Source: CAYFYS01 sp965202905 (lineage in GTDB: Bacteria; Pseudomonadota; Alphaproteobacteria; MPNO01). Taken from it: 64,000 bases of DNA. This document shows positions 51,551 through 60,853 of the stretch, in pieces. The stretch is from assembly GCA_965202905.1 (NCBI GenBank), contig OZ241868.1, positions 1,178,001 to 1,242,000 on the forward strand. Reading direction: 5' to 3'. The notes beneath the pieces were generated by a model. The model ran no database searches. It saw only the letters and a list, made by a program, of their open reading frames with translations, and was not told the origin of the DNA. Each line of letters begins with the position of its first letter. The stretch's first letter is position 1. The position numbers and the translations under genes are program-made.

Positions 51551-52339
51551 TCAAGCGGATCTGCCGAACCCGTCCCCGGCATCGACGGCATCGACGGCAT
51601 CGACGGCGCCGGCGGCGAACGCGGCCTCCGCCCCGGCCACGAAGGCGTCGATCTCCGGCCCGGTCATGGCGCCGCGGAACATCTCCGCGCGCATGGCGAC
51701 ACGCTGGACGCTGATCGCGCGGATTGCCGCGGTCATCCGGTTCATGTCGTCCTCGGAGCCGATCAGCCCGACCGCCTCCCTGGCCATTTCCTTGTAGTGA
51801 TCGCGCTCGTCGTCGTAGATCACCTGCATCGCTGCGGCGGTCATTTCCTCCAGCTTGCCGCCGGCGAGCCTGGCCCCTTCGCGAAACAGTCGTGCGCCGC
51901 CGCCCTCGGTGAAGCCCACCGCGGCGCGATCGATCGCCGAGCCCGATCCGGCGTAACCGCGCCTGAGGTCGCCGAGCTTATTCTCCTCCGGGAGCTGCAC
52001 CGTGTCGGCGGGCGATATCGGCCGGCCCACCAAGTGCTCGAAGACATCGGCCAGCAGGACGTAGTGGTTGAACTCGTCGGCGAGCTGGGACAGGCGGAAG
52101 TGGAAATCGTGGCGGTCGAGCGTCTTGTCGACCTCGGGAAAGGCCTCGACCAGAGAGGCGAGCTCGCGGTGCAGGCCGTTGAAATAGCCGTCGACCGGGT
52201 TGAGCTCCTTCCAGAGCTGCGCCTTCAGGTAGAAGACGTGATCCTCCGGGCTTGCCTTGGCGAAGAACCGCCGCGCGATCTCACCTTCCGCCTCCCAATA
52301 GGGCCAAGCCGCCGCCAGTAGCCTGCGCTCGATATCCAT
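51551..52339 (-). CDS. Ferritin-like helical protein, possible di-iron site
   Basis: This 262-residue all-helical protein has metal-site-like pairs Glu-x2-His in LADEFNHYVLLADVFEHL and Glu-x2-His in DDERDHYKEMAREA, as in ferritin-like oxidases. The family name is not known to me. The C-terminus has a simple tail VDAVDAVDA made by 9-bp repeats. It is divergent from the flavoprotein gene at 52494, with 154 bases between starts. Confidence 0.6.
   Translation of the reverse strand: MDIERRLLAAAWPYWEAEGEIARRFFAKASPEDHVFYLKAQLWKELNPVDGYFNGLHRELASLVEAFPEVDKTLDRHDFHFRLSQLADEFNHYVLLADVFEHLVGRPISPADTVQLPEENKLGDLRRGYAGSGSAIDRAAVGFTEGGGARLFREGARLAGGKLEEMTAAAMQVIYDDERDHYKEMAREAVGLIGSEDDMNRMTAAIRAISVQRVAMRAEMFRGAMTGPEIDAFVAGAEAAFAAGAVDAVDAVDAGDGFGRSA
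51581..51607. repeat. Three tandem copies of a 9-bp unit
   Basis: ATCGACGGC occurs three times at 51581, 51590 and 51599. On the minus strand it encodes a VDA repeat near the C-terminus of the ferritin-like protein. The frame is kept whatever the copy number. Confidence 0.95.
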
Positions 52340-52493
52340 CGGACCTTCCCTGCCGCCGCCCTGCCACCATGGGCGCGATGATATCCGCCGGCCTCATCCG
52401 GGCAAGCGTTGCCGCGACCGCCGGGCTCTGAGAAGATGCGCCTGCGCGACGAACTGTGCCGAATTGTACCGAAGCTGAAAGAATACGCGGCCC

Positions 52494-54209
52494 ATGGCCC
52501 ATGTGGAGACCGATGTCCTGGTGATCGGCGCCGGCGGCGCCGGCATGTATGCCGCCCTCGCCGCCGCGCGCGCGGGCGCCGGGGTGGTGCTGGCCGACAA
52601 GTCGATGATCGGCCGCGGCGGGGCGACGATCATGGCCCAGATGACGGTCGCCGCCGCAGTCGGCGAATGGGCGCCCGACCACTGGACCCATCACTTCGCC
52701 GACACGGTCGCCGCCGGCCGCGGGCTGTGCAACGAGCGCCTGTCGGCGATCCTGTGCGAGGAGGCGCCGGTCCGCATCCGCGAGATGGACGGCTGGAAGG
52801 TCGGCTGGGCGCGCGAGGACGGCCGCATGCGCGCGGTCATGGCGCCCGGCCACCGCATCCCGCGCTGCGTCTATGTCGATTTCCTCAACACCGGGCCGGC
52901 GGTCGCCAAGACCCTGCGCACCCGGGTCGCCCGGAGCAGCGACATCAGGCGTGTGAGCGGGCTTTCGATCCTCGATCTCGTGGTCCATGAAGGCAGGGTC
53001 GCCGGCGCGCTCGGCATCAACCTCGAGGACGGTGCGCCCGTCGACATCGCCGCCCGGGCGGTGGTGCTGGCAGCCGGCGGGCTCACCCGGCTTTACCGCC
53101 GCAACAGCGCCTCGGTCAACATGGGCGGAGATGCCTACGCGCTGGCGCTCGGCGCCGGAGCCGAGCTGATCGACATGGAGTTTCCGCAGTTCTTCCCGAT
53201 CGGCCACCTCGCGCCGCGGCTGGTCGGCATGGACCCGATCATGTGGGACCCGTTCCGCTACAAGCTCGGCGGGCGGCTGCTCAACGGCAATATGGAGGAA
53301 TTCATCGAGAACTACGGCGAGCAGGACTCCGGAGTCTACACCGCGCCGCGCGACGTCACCTCCTATGCCATCTTCAAGGAGTGCGAGGCCGGCCGCGGCT
53401 CGCCCGGCGGCGGGGCCTTTCTCAGCTTCCGGCACATCCCCGAGCCGGAGCTGCGCGAGGCCTTCGGGCCGGTGATCGATCGGCTGGCGAAGAACGGCAT
53501 CGACCTGACCGAGCGCCCCGTCGAGGTCGCCCCGATCGCCCACTATCACATGGGCGGGATCCGGGTGGACGCGACTATGGCGACCCGGATCGAGGGCCTG
53601 TTCGCCGCAGGCGAGGCGGTCGGCGGCGCCAACGGCGCCAACCGGCTGTCGGGCAACGCCATCCCGGAAGCCTTCGTCTTCGGCGAGCGGGCGGGACGGT
53701 ACGGCGCCTCCCTCGCCGCCAAGGCGGGCTCGTCATGGCGCAAGACCGACGACGGGCGCGCGGATACGCTGATTTCCGCATCCTGCGGATCCGGCGGCGC
53801 GGATGCCGGGCTGGGCGCGCTGATGGCCGAGCTTCAGGCGCTGATGTGGGAGGATGTCGGGCTGCTGCGCACCGAGGAGGGGCTGAGCCGGGCGCTCGGC
53901 CGGCTGCGGGAGATGCGCAGCGCCGACCTGCCGGCGCTGGCGCCCGCCGGAGCCGCCCGTTTCAGCCACGCGCTGCTCGACTGGTTCGACTTGCGCGCAT
54001 CGCTGCTATGCGCCGAATCGGTCGCGCTCTGCGCGCTCAACCGCAAGGAAAGCCGCGGCGCCCATCAGCGGGAGGACTATGTGGAGAGCGATCCCGCGTT
54101 CGCGCGCAACCAGATCGTGCGCCGGACCACCAATGGCGCGCTCGAATGCGACTGGGCGGCGGTGGTCGAGGGCCGCCACCGGCCGATGCCGCTCGAGACC
54201 ACCGGGTGA
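52494..54209 (+). CDS. Fumarate reductase/succinate dehydrogenase-like flavoprotein subunit
   Basis: The product has 571 residues. FAD-binding TDVLVIGAGGAGMYAALAAA at the start, MIGRGGATIMAQMT, VVLAAGGLTRLYRRN, and the C-terminal FAD segment HMGGIRVDATMATRIEGLFA with GEAVGGANGANRLSGNAIPE are typical of SdhA/FrdA/aspartate oxidase. It overlaps a short ferredoxin-like gene (GTGA), so the two form a two-subunit enzyme. The usual SdhC/D anchor and 3Fe-4S domain are absent, so it may be a soluble reductase or dehydrogenase of another dicarboxylic or aromatic acid. Confidence 0.88.
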   Translation: MAHVETDVLVIGAGGAGMYAALAAARAGAGVVLADKSMIGRGGATIMAQMTVAAAVGEWAPDHWTHHFADTVAAGRGLCNERLSAILCEEAPVRIREMDGWKVGWAREDGRMRAVMAPGHRIPRCVYVDFLNTGPAVAKTLRTRVARSSDIRRVSGLSILDLVVHEGRVAGALGINLEDGAPVDIAARAVVLAAGGLTRLYRRNSASVNMGGDAYALALGAGAELIDMEFPQFFPIGHLAPRLVGMDPIMWDPFRYKLGGRLLNGNMEEFIENYGEQDSGVYTAPRDVTSYAIFKECEAGRGSPGGGAFLSFRHIPEPELREAFGPVIDRLAKNGIDLTERPVEVAPIAHYHMGGIRVDATMATRIEGLFAAGEAVGGANGANRLSGNAIPEAFVFGERAGRYGASLAAKAGSSWRKTDDGRADTLISASCGSGGADAGLGALMAELQALMWEDVGLLRTEEGLSRALGRLREMRSADLPALAPAGAARFSHALLDWFDLRASLLCAESVALCALNRKESRGAHQREDYVESDPAFARNQIVRRTTNGALECDWAAVVEGRHRPMPLETTG

Positions 54210-54586
54210 GCGGCGACTCGGTCACCGTTCGGGTGCGCCGCGGCAGCCCGGAGGCGCCTGCCCGGATCGAGACCTTCGCGGTTCCCTACCGCGAGGGGAT
54301 GTCGGTGCTGGACGCGGTGATGTGGGTGCATGCCAACGTCGATTCGACGCTCGCCATCCGCTATTCCTGCATCAACGCCAACGCCTGCAAGGAATGCATG
54401 GTCCAGGTCGACGGCAAGACCGAATACGCCTGCACCGCGCGGCTGGGCGCGGCCGGCGCGCTGATTGAACCGCTGTCCAACAAGCCCCTGATCCGCGACC
54501 TCGTCACCAACATCGTGCCGCCGAAAGAGCGGCTTGCCGCCCACCTCGCCGGCCCCGGTTTTCCGTCTAGATCAACGCCAGGCTGA
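54206..54586 (+). CDS. Short [2Fe-2S] SdhB-N-like subunit
   Basis: The product has 126 residues and starts at the GTG overlapping the flavoprotein stop. Cys55-x5-Cys61-x2-Cys64-x11-Cys76 (RYSCINANACKEC ... YAC) is the SdhB-type plant-ferredoxin motif. It ends after ATPASE-free helix PLIRDLVTNIVPPKERL, so the C-terminal [4Fe-4S]/[3Fe-4S] domain of true SdhB (about 230 residues) is missing. It carries electrons to or from the flavoprotein. The last 20 bases overlap the convergent TRAP permease gene. Confidence 0.85.
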   Translation: MSGDSVTVRVRRGSPEAPARIETFAVPYREGMSVLDAVMWVHANVDSTLAIRYSCINANACKECMVQVDGKTEYACTARLGAAGALIEPLSNKPLIRDLVTNIVPPKERLAAHLAGPGFPSRSTPG

Positions 54587-55886
54587 GCCAGGGGAAGGCG
54601 ATCACCGCGATCAGCACCACCAACATGATACAGGCGAACGGAAACGCGCCCATGAAGATGTGGGACAGCGTGATCGACGAGTCGCGGATCGTGCTCTTGA
54701 TGGTGAAACACGAAATGCCGAGCGGCGGGGTCAGGAGGCCGATTTCCGCGCCGATCACGGTGACGATGCCGAACCAGACGATGTTACCGCCCAGCGCCTC
54801 GACCGAGCTCAGGAACAGCGGCACCACGATCAGGATGATCGAGGCCGTCTCGATGATCGTCCCGAGCAGCACCATGAGCACGACGTAGATCGCCATCATG
54901 CCGTTCAGCCCGAGGTCCATCCCGGTCAGCCATTCGCTGAACAGCGTCGGCAGGGCCGCGACGCCGAGCATCCGGGAATACATCGAGGCCGCGATGATCA
55001 GGAACAGGATGGCGGCGGTGATATGGCCGGTCTCGACCAGGACCCGCCACAACCCGGCCCATGTCAGCCGGCGCTTGAGGACGCCGATCGCCAGCGCGCC
55101 TGCCGAGCCCGCCGCGCCGGCCTCCTCGGGCGAGAACCAGCCCGAATAGATCCCGCCCAGCACCACGACGACCAGGAACGCCACCGGGCTCAGCAGCTTC
55201 ACGGTCTCCAGGATCCCAAGCTCGGGCGGCGCCGTCTCCGCCCGGCGCTCCAAACTGCCGCCGATGAAGCGGGGGGCGACATAGGCCATCGCCAGGATGC
55301 CCAGCACATAGGCCACGGCCAGCAGCACACCTGGAATGAATCCGGCGATGAACATCTCGCCCACGGATTGCTCGGCAACGATCGCAAAGATGATCAGCAT
55401 TGCCGAGGGCGGGATCAACATGCCCAGCACCGAGCTGCCGGCCACCACGCCGACCGAGAACGGCCGGGTGTAGCCATAGGCCAGCATCTCCGGCACCGCG
55501 ATCCGGGTGAACACCGAGGCGGAGGCGATCGAGGAGCCGGTGATAGAAGCGAACAGCGCGTTCGCCGCGACCGTCGCCATGCCGAGCCCGCCGCGGATGC
55601 GGTGAAAGACCCGGTCGGCGATCCGGTAGACATCCGCGCCGAGCCCGATCTCGCTGGCGACGATGCCCATCAGCGCGAACAGCGGCACGTTGGCGAAGAC
55701 CTCGTGGGCGATCGTGTCATGCGTCGCCTCGGCCAGCAGGCTGATCGCGATGTCGATCGAGCCGCGATAGACCCAGACCCCGATGAAGGAAACCAGCCCG
55801 AGCGCGACCGCGACGTGAACGCCGCCATAGATCAACACCAGGATCAGCAGGACCGAAAAAATCCCGACTTCGACGCCGACCACCAT
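54567..55886 (-). CDS. TRAP transporter large permease (DctM-like)
   Basis: The product has 439 residues and about 12 hydrophobic helices. The DctM phrases FANVPLFALMGIVASEIG, ASITGSSIASASVFTRIAVP, VVAGSSVLGMLIPPSAMLI and GLLTPPLGISCFTIKS are all present. The ATG at 55886 starts at VVGVEVGIFSVLL; an upstream frame extension lacks family similarity. It is the membrane channel of the importer and follows the small permease gene by 140 bases. Confidence 0.93.
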   Translation of the reverse strand: MVVGVEVGIFSVLLILVLIYGGVHVAVALGLVSFIGVWVYRGSIDIAISLLAEATHDTIAHEVFANVPLFALMGIVASEIGLGADVYRIADRVFHRIRGGLGMATVAANALFASITGSSIASASVFTRIAVPEMLAYGYTRPFSVGVVAGSSVLGMLIPPSAMLIIFAIVAEQSVGEMFIAGFIPGVLLAVAYVLGILAMAYVAPRFIGGSLERRAETAPPELGILETVKLLSPVAFLVVVVLGGIYSGWFSPEEAGAAGSAGALAIGVLKRRLTWAGLWRVLVETGHITAAILFLIIAASMYSRMLGVAALPTLFSEWLTGMDLGLNGMMAIYVVLMVLLGTIIETASIILIVVPLFLSSVEALGGNIVWFGIVTVIGAEIGLLTPPLGISCFTIKSTIRDSSITLSHIFMGAFPFACIMLVVLIAVIAFPWLSLALI

Positions 55887-56026
55887 CGAACCGCGCCCTA
55901 GTGGATCAACCGAGGCTTTTGAATCCCCCGGCCGATGATGATCTGGAAACCATAACGCATTCAAATGTCTCGATAAGTTGATCCATCAACATAAAACCAG
56001 TGGTTCGAAACGAAAGATTAGAACCA

Positions 56027-56575
56027 CTAGCCGCGCGCGAGGAGCGGCCGGACATGCCCGGCGAGGTTGATCAGGAACTGCACCATGGTCACCGCTATGG
56101 CCGCCACGATAATCAGGGCGACCGGCCAGACCGGCGCGGTGAACATGCCCTCGACTCCGATATAGTGGTCGTTCCGCCAGGCATCGATCAGGAAGGGGAC
56201 CATCCCCCAGAGGATCAGGCACATGAACACCGCGCCGAACAGCATGGTCACCGCGCCCATCATGTGACCCGCACCCCGCCGCCGCGCCATGACCTGGTTG
56301 AACAACCCGTCGGAGCGGGTCAGGACGCCGCGGCGCAAAGAATCGGCGAGCTGCATGAACACGATCCCGACGATCGAGATCTCGATCATCTCGATGACGC
56401 CGATGATCGGCTGATTGAACGCCGAGCGTCCGATCGCCTCGGTGTTGATCAGCAGCATCAGGACCACGATCCAGCAGGACCCCGCGGCGTTCATGCCGCC
56501 GACGATGCGCTCGAAAATGCGGGACGGGGCGGCTTGTGTCCGCCCCGTCCTGTTCGCGCGCCCGCTATCGGGCAA
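56027..56575 (-). CDS. TRAP transporter small permease (DctQ-like)
   Basis: The product has 182 residues and four hydrophobic helices (for example IVVLMLLINTEAIGRSAFN, then EMIEISIVGIVFMQLAD, MMGAVTMLFGAVFMCLILWG and WPVALIIVAAIAVTMVQFL). NxxPIxGxxEMxE is the DctQ hallmark. It lies 6 bases after the DctP gene stop, so DctP-DctQ-DctM are in one transcript. Confidence 0.9.
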   Translation of the reverse strand: MPDSGRANRTGRTQAAPSRIFERIVGGMNAAGSCWIVVLMLLINTEAIGRSAFNQPIIGVIEMIEISIVGIVFMQLADSLRRGVLTRSDGLFNQVMARRRGAGHMMGAVTMLFGAVFMCLILWGMVPFLIDAWRNDHYIGVEGMFTAPVWPVALIIVAAIAVTMVQFLINLAGHVRPLLARG

Positions 56576-56581
56576 AGGCGC

Positions 56582-57664
56582 CTACTCCCTGTCCCAGTGG
56601 CGCATGATCGGCTGGTTGGCGGCGCGCATCTTTTCCATATAGGCGACGAGCATCTGGGAGCCGGGAAGGCCCTGTTTATCGAGACCGCTGGCCCATTGTC
56701 TGGCGATGTTCGGCATGGTCCTTGCCCAGCTCTCCCGGGCGGAGGCGGACATCTGGACGATCTCGCCGCCGCGCTTCTTGAAGTTCTCGAAGGCCTTGCC
56801 GGCATCGTCGATCGCGGCCTGCGCGGTGTGGTCGCGGTAGTCGCGGGTCACCTCGTGGATCACCCGGCGGACTTCGGCCGGCAGCCGCTTGTAGGAATCG
56901 GCGTTCATCGTCAGCGCCTTGGAGTTGGCGGTGCCGATGTCGGCCTTGAACATGAACCTGGCGCCGCCGTCGACGAGCTTGAAGGCGACGGCCGCGTCGG
57001 TCCACAGCATCGACCCGTCGATCGCGCCGGTCTTGAACTTGTTGTAGTAGTGGACCATCGAGCCGATCACCGGCGTCGCGCCGGTGCCGGTCAGATAGCG
57101 CATGTTGATGCCGGCGCCGGCGATCTTCAGGCCCTTGAAGTCCTCGAGGCTGGTGATCTTCTTCCTGAAGAACATCTGATAGCCGTCGATCACCGAGAAG
57201 CTGGTGAGCAGCACCTGGTTGTATTTCATCCAGGCGTCCTTCATCGCCGGGAATTTCTCGGCCAGCTCATCGACCGTGCGCGACAGCAGCACGGGATCGG
57301 ACGTCACGAACGGCGTGACGTAGGCGACCGCCTGCATCGGCACCTTGTCCTGGTGGAAGACGCTGGTCACCACGCCGATGTCGCCCAGCCCCTTCTGCAT
57401 GCCGGTGATGACGTTGCGCACCTTGACGATCTGGCCGGCGAAAGCCTGGTTCCAGCGAATCTTGTATTTGCCGGACGTCGCTAGGCGCTTGTCGACCTCG
57501 GGAATGAAATAGCTGATGAAGGTCCGGACCTGCAGCGCCTTGGGCGGATAGCCGTCGACGGCGGTGATGGCGATGGTCTCGGGCGCCGCCGCCGCCGCGC
57601 CGGCAATGAAGGCGCCGGCGATCGTCGTAGTCGCGCCAAGCAAGGAATCCCGGACAGGTCTCAT
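56582..57664 (-). CDS. TRAP transporter substrate-binding protein (DctP-like)
   Basis: The product has 360 residues and starts with a Sec signal (RDSLLGATTTIAGAFIAGAA, cut before PETIAITAVDG). DctP features are FISYFIPEVDKRLATSGKYK, SLEDFKGLKIAGAG (the FxGLKxR-like carboxylate-binding region) and AVAFKLVDGGARFMFKAD. The ATG at 57664 is preceded by a GGAGATATG-type context and gives the signal peptide. Upstream frame sequence to 57910 is not conserved. It binds a carboxylate, possibly one used by the adjacent flavoprotein pair. Confidence 0.9.
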   Translation of the reverse strand: MRPVRDSLLGATTTIAGAFIAGAAAAAPETIAITAVDGYPPKALQVRTFISYFIPEVDKRLATSGKYKIRWNQAFAGQIVKVRNVITGMQKGLGDIGVVTSVFHQDKVPMQAVAYVTPFVTSDPVLLSRTVDELAEKFPAMKDAWMKYNQVLLTSFSVIDGYQMFFRKKITSLEDFKGLKIAGAGINMRYLTGTGATPVIGSMVHYYNKFKTGAIDGSMLWTDAAVAFKLVDGGARFMFKADIGTANSKALTMNADSYKRLPAEVRRVIHEVTRDYRDHTAQAAIDDAGKAFENFKKRGGEIVQMSASARESWARTMPNIARQWASGLDKQGLPGSQMLVAYMEKMRAANQPIMRHWDRE

Positions 57665-58073
57665 ATCTCCCACCCTCCCGTTTTCGATGTGGATCTGCGC
57701 AGGCTGACATCCCGCCGCCGTGAAAACAATCCGAATACGCGCTCGGTGTCGATAACACAGGGTATGTGCGGCCCAGTACCGGATGATCTGTCCGGTTTTG
57801 GAAGCCCTCGAGGGTTTGGATGCGTCTTCCACGGACCGCAATGCCTGTCGCGCCGACGGCCAGAGCATCGACCTCCCCACAGGCCCGACGCCCTCAACCC
57901 GAGCGGTCAACCCATATGGTCCCTAAACCGGTCAGTTCAAACCGTTCTCGACAGGATCGATCGGTCGACGAGAGCGATCGGATCGACCGGAGGTGAATCA
58001 GCATTCGGGAATGACCGACGGGCCGCCGGTCATGCTAGGCTCGGACCGGTCGATGAACCGCGCGGAGGAGCAG
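57665..58073. other. Divergent intergenic region between the TRAP operon and the VOC gene
   Basis: No gene is supported in these 409 bases. The stretch is less GC-rich than its surroundings near 57710-57770 (for example TCGGTGTCGATAACACAG), as expected for a promoter region. A frame from 57993 adds 27 residues to the VOC protein but is not conserved-looking. Confidence 0.45.
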
Positions 58074-58589
58074 ATGGCCGCAGAAACCGTAATGCCGGAT
58101 GTCGAAGTCGCATCGGAGCCGGCGCTGAAGCTCAATTTCCTGTCGCATGGCACGCTCGAATCCAAGGACCTGGAACGGGCGCGCGCGTTCTATACCGAAT
58201 TCCTCGGGCTCCAGGTGGTGCGCACCAGTTCGATCTCTCTTCTGATCCGCCTGGGCGGACCCAACACGATCGCCGTGGTCGAACAGAAGAAGCGCGACGA
58301 GCAGATGCCGCTGCTCAACCACAACGGTCTGGACGTCGAAACCCAGGACGAGGTCGACGCGGCCTACGAGGTGGTCGCCGCCGAGGCCGACAAGTGGGAC
58401 CTGCACAAGATCACCAAGCCCAGGCTCCAGCACGGCACCTACAGCTTCTTCTTCTGGGACATGGACGACAATTGCTGGGAGATCCTGACCAATCCGGTGG
58501 GCGGCTATAGCTGGCTGTTCGAGCGCGGCGATCAGGAGGGCAAAGGACACTTGGACAGGAGCTTCGTCCGTCCCGGCATGGAAACCTAG
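58074..58589 (+). CDS. VOC family (glyoxalase/dioxygenase-like) protein
   Basis: The product has 171 residues. FLSHGTLESKDLERARAFY carries the first His ligand, then LGLQVVRTSSIS, HGTYSFFFWDMDDNCWEILT (second ligand Glu in CWEIL). The ATG at 58074 is preceded by GCGGAGGAGCAG, which is a better start than the ATG at 57993. Function within the superfamily is unknown. Confidence 0.87.
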   Translation: MAAETVMPDVEVASEPALKLNFLSHGTLESKDLERARAFYTEFLGLQVVRTSSISLLIRLGGPNTIAVVEQKKRDEQMPLLNHNGLDVETQDEVDAAYEVVAAEADKWDLHKITKPRLQHGTYSFFFWDMDDNCWEILTNPVGGYSWLFERGDQEGKGHLDRSFVRPGMET

Positions 58590-58699
58590 TGGATTGATTT
58601 TATCTGATGGGTCCTCTACGGGGTTTGGAGATCGTTTCTTTCCAGCGACGATGTGATGGATATACGGGAGAGGGGGGTCCAAACATTGGAAGCAATCCG

Positions 58700-59983
58700 C
58701 TAGAGCTGCCAGCGGCGGAAGCCAGCGGGCAGTGTCAGGTCGCGCCACATGCCCTTCACGTCGGCGACCACGCCGCCCCGCTCGAGCAGGCTTTCAAACG
58801 TCTCGGAGGTGAAATTGGCGTAGGCCTCGTGCGAGACCGCGCCGATCACGCAGTGGTAGCCGTTGGCGCCGTCCAGGCTCGCCTTCGGACGGACGCCGTA
58901 ACGGGCCTCGGCCTCGTCGGCATCGGCATGGGCGTCGTGGATGTCGACCACGAAGCCGCGATTGCGGAGCGCCGCAACGATGTCGATCACGCGCGAGTTG
59001 CGCAGGTCCGGGACGTTCTCCTTGAAGGTGAGTCCGAGCACCAGGACGCGGGCGCCCGCGCCGCGGCCGGCCCGCGCCAGCTCGCGCGCGACGCATTCCG
59101 CGACATAGCCCCCCATCGAATCGTTGATCCGCCGGCCGGCCAGGATGATCTCCGGGTGGTGGCCGATCGAGACCGCGGCGTGGGCAAGATAGAACGGATC
59201 GACGCCAATGCAGTGGCCGCCGACCAGTCCCGGGGAGAAGTTCAGGAAGTTCCACTTGGTGCCAGCAGCCTCGAGCACATCGTACACCGATATTCCCATC
59301 TTCTGGAAGATCGTCGTCACTTCGTTGATGAACGCGATGTTGATGTCGCGCTGGGCGTTCTCGATCACCTTGGCGGCCTCGGCGGTGCGGATGTCGCGGG
59401 CGACGAAGACCCCGCCGGTGGTCACGCTGCCGTAGATCTCCGACAGAACCTTGGTGACGTCCTCGTTCTGGCCGGCCACGACCTTGGTGATGCGATCGAC
59501 GGTATGCTGCAGATCGCCGGGATTGATGCGCTCGGGCGAATAGCCGAGATGAAAGTCCCTGCCGCAAACCAGGCCCGCAGCCGACTCGATCTCGGGTCCG
59601 CAGATGTCCTCGGTCACTCCGGGATAGACGGTGCTCTCGAAGACCACGATCGCGCCCTTGGAGATCGCCTTGCCGACCGTGCGGCTGGCGGCGCGCAGCG
59701 CAGTCAAATCGGGGATGTTGTGCGCATCGACCGGGGTCGGGACAGTGACGATATAGACATCGTGACCGCTGATGTATTCGGGCGAGACGGTGAACCGCGC
59801 GGCGCTGCGGCTCAGCGCCGGTCCGTCGACTTCGTTGGTTCGATCCTCGCCCTTCCGCAGCTCGGCGACCCGCTCGGCGTCGATATCGACGCCGGTAACC
59901 GGATAATGCCGCGCCAACGCGACGGCGAGCGGCAGGCCGACGTAACCGAGGCCTAAGATCGCGATCTTGGGATTGTCAGGCAT
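58700..59983 (-). CDS. UDP-sugar (nucleotide sugar) dehydrogenase, WbpA/TviB-like
   Basis: The product has 427 residues. The NAD-binding start IAILGLGYVGLPLAVALAR, the middle VVFESTVYPGVTEDICGPE, and the catalytic Cys in GLVGGHCIGVDPFYLAHAA match UDP-N-acetyl-hexosamine or UDP-glucose 6-dehydrogenases. It oxidises the C6 alcohol to a carboxylate for capsule or O-antigen sugars. kdsB lies close by, so the region is an envelope polysaccharide locus. Confidence 0.92.
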   Translation of the reverse strand: MPDNPKIAILGLGYVGLPLAVALARHYPVTGVDIDAERVAELRKGEDRTNEVDGPALSRSAARFTVSPEYISGHDVYIVTVPTPVDAHNIPDLTALRAASRTVGKAISKGAIVVFESTVYPGVTEDICGPEIESAAGLVCGRDFHLGYSPERINPGDLQHTVDRITKVVAGQNEDVTKVLSEIYGSVTTGGVFVARDIRTAEAAKVIENAQRDINIAFINEVTTIFQKMGISVYDVLEAAGTKWNFLNFSPGLVGGHCIGVDPFYLAHAAVSIGHHPEIILAGRRINDSMGGYVAECVARELARAGRGAGARVLVLGLTFKENVPDLRNSRVIDIVAALRNRGFVVDIHDAHADADEAEARYGVRPKASLDGANGYHCVIGAVSHEAYANFTSETFESLLERGGVVADVKGMWRDLTLPAGFRRWQL

Positions 59984-60076
59984 CGAAACTCCGATTTTCC
60001 TGGGCAGTGAACGGGCCGAACGAGACCCGCGCCGCCTCGATTAACCCAGGCAGGGGATCTTTGGAAGGCGTTAACG

Positions 60077-60766
60077 TTATTGCCCCGCGAGACGATCGAT
60101 GGCTGCGGGCAAGGCCTCGAACCGGTCGATCAGGACATCGGCGCCGAGGTTCGCGACGGGGACCCGGCTGTAGCCGAAGCTCACCGCGATGAACGGCAGG
60201 CCGGCGGCCCGCGCCGCCGCGGCATCGATCGGGCTGTCGCCGACCAGCACTGCCGTCCCGGCCCGTCCGCCGGCCCGCGCAAGCGCCTCGATCACCGGCG
60301 CCGCGTCGGGCTTTCGGGCCGCAAGCGTGTCGCCGGCGACGACGCCGGCGAAAAACCGCTCAAGGCCGAGCCCCGCCAGCACCTGGCGGGTCAGCTCTTC
60401 CGGCTTGTTGGTGCAGACCGCAAGGCCCAGGCCGCGCGCGGCGAAGGACTCCAGGCAGTCGAGCACGCCGTCATGGAGCCGGCTGTGCGTGGCCGGGCTC
60501 GCTTCGCAGGCCGCGATGAACCGGGCCAGACAGGCTTCGATCTCGCCTTCCGCGCCCGCCGGACCGGTCGCCCCCAGCGCGTCGGCGATCAGGGCGCGCG
60601 CGCCACGGCCGATCATCGCGCGCGTCTCGGTCTCGGCGAGCGGCCGGCGGCCGGAAGCGGCCAGCGCCGCGTTGGTCGCGACATGGATGTCCGGCAGGCT
60701 GTGGACCAGCGTACCGTCGAGGTCGAAGACCACGGTCTCGACCAGCCGTCTTGCGGTCGGGCTCAC
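60077..60766 (-). CDS. gph: Phosphoglycolate phosphatase (HAD family)
   Basis: The product has 229 residues. HAD motif I is VVFDLDGTLVHSLPDI, motif II is VCTNKPEELTRQ, and motif III/IV is AARKPDAAPVIE with VLVGDSPIDAAAARAAGLP. It matches Gph, which removes phosphoglycolate. It is divergent from kdsB, with 87 bases between starts. Substrate assignment is by family resemblance; other HAD hydrolases are similar. Confidence 0.85.
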   Translation of the reverse strand: MSPTARRLVETVVFDLDGTLVHSLPDIHVATNAALAASGRRPLAETETRAMIGRGARALIADALGATGPAGAEGEIEACLARFIAACEASPATHSRLHDGVLDCLESFAARGLGLAVCTNKPEELTRQVLAGLGLERFFAGVVAGDTLAARKPDAAPVIEALARAGGRAGTAVLVGDSPIDAAAARAAGLPFIAVSFGYSRVPVANLGADVLIDRFEALPAAIDRLAGQ

Positions 60767-60853
60767 GTCGGGCGGCTCCCATGCGGCGATCGCCGCAATC
60801 TATCCCAGCCGCGCGCGATCATCTAGGATCGCGCCGCCCGGAGAGACCCGCCC

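Noticed and set aside
51581..51607. Calcium-binding or functional VDA repeat domain
   Set aside because: Three 9-bp copies at a protein end are better explained by slippage in low-complexity sequence.
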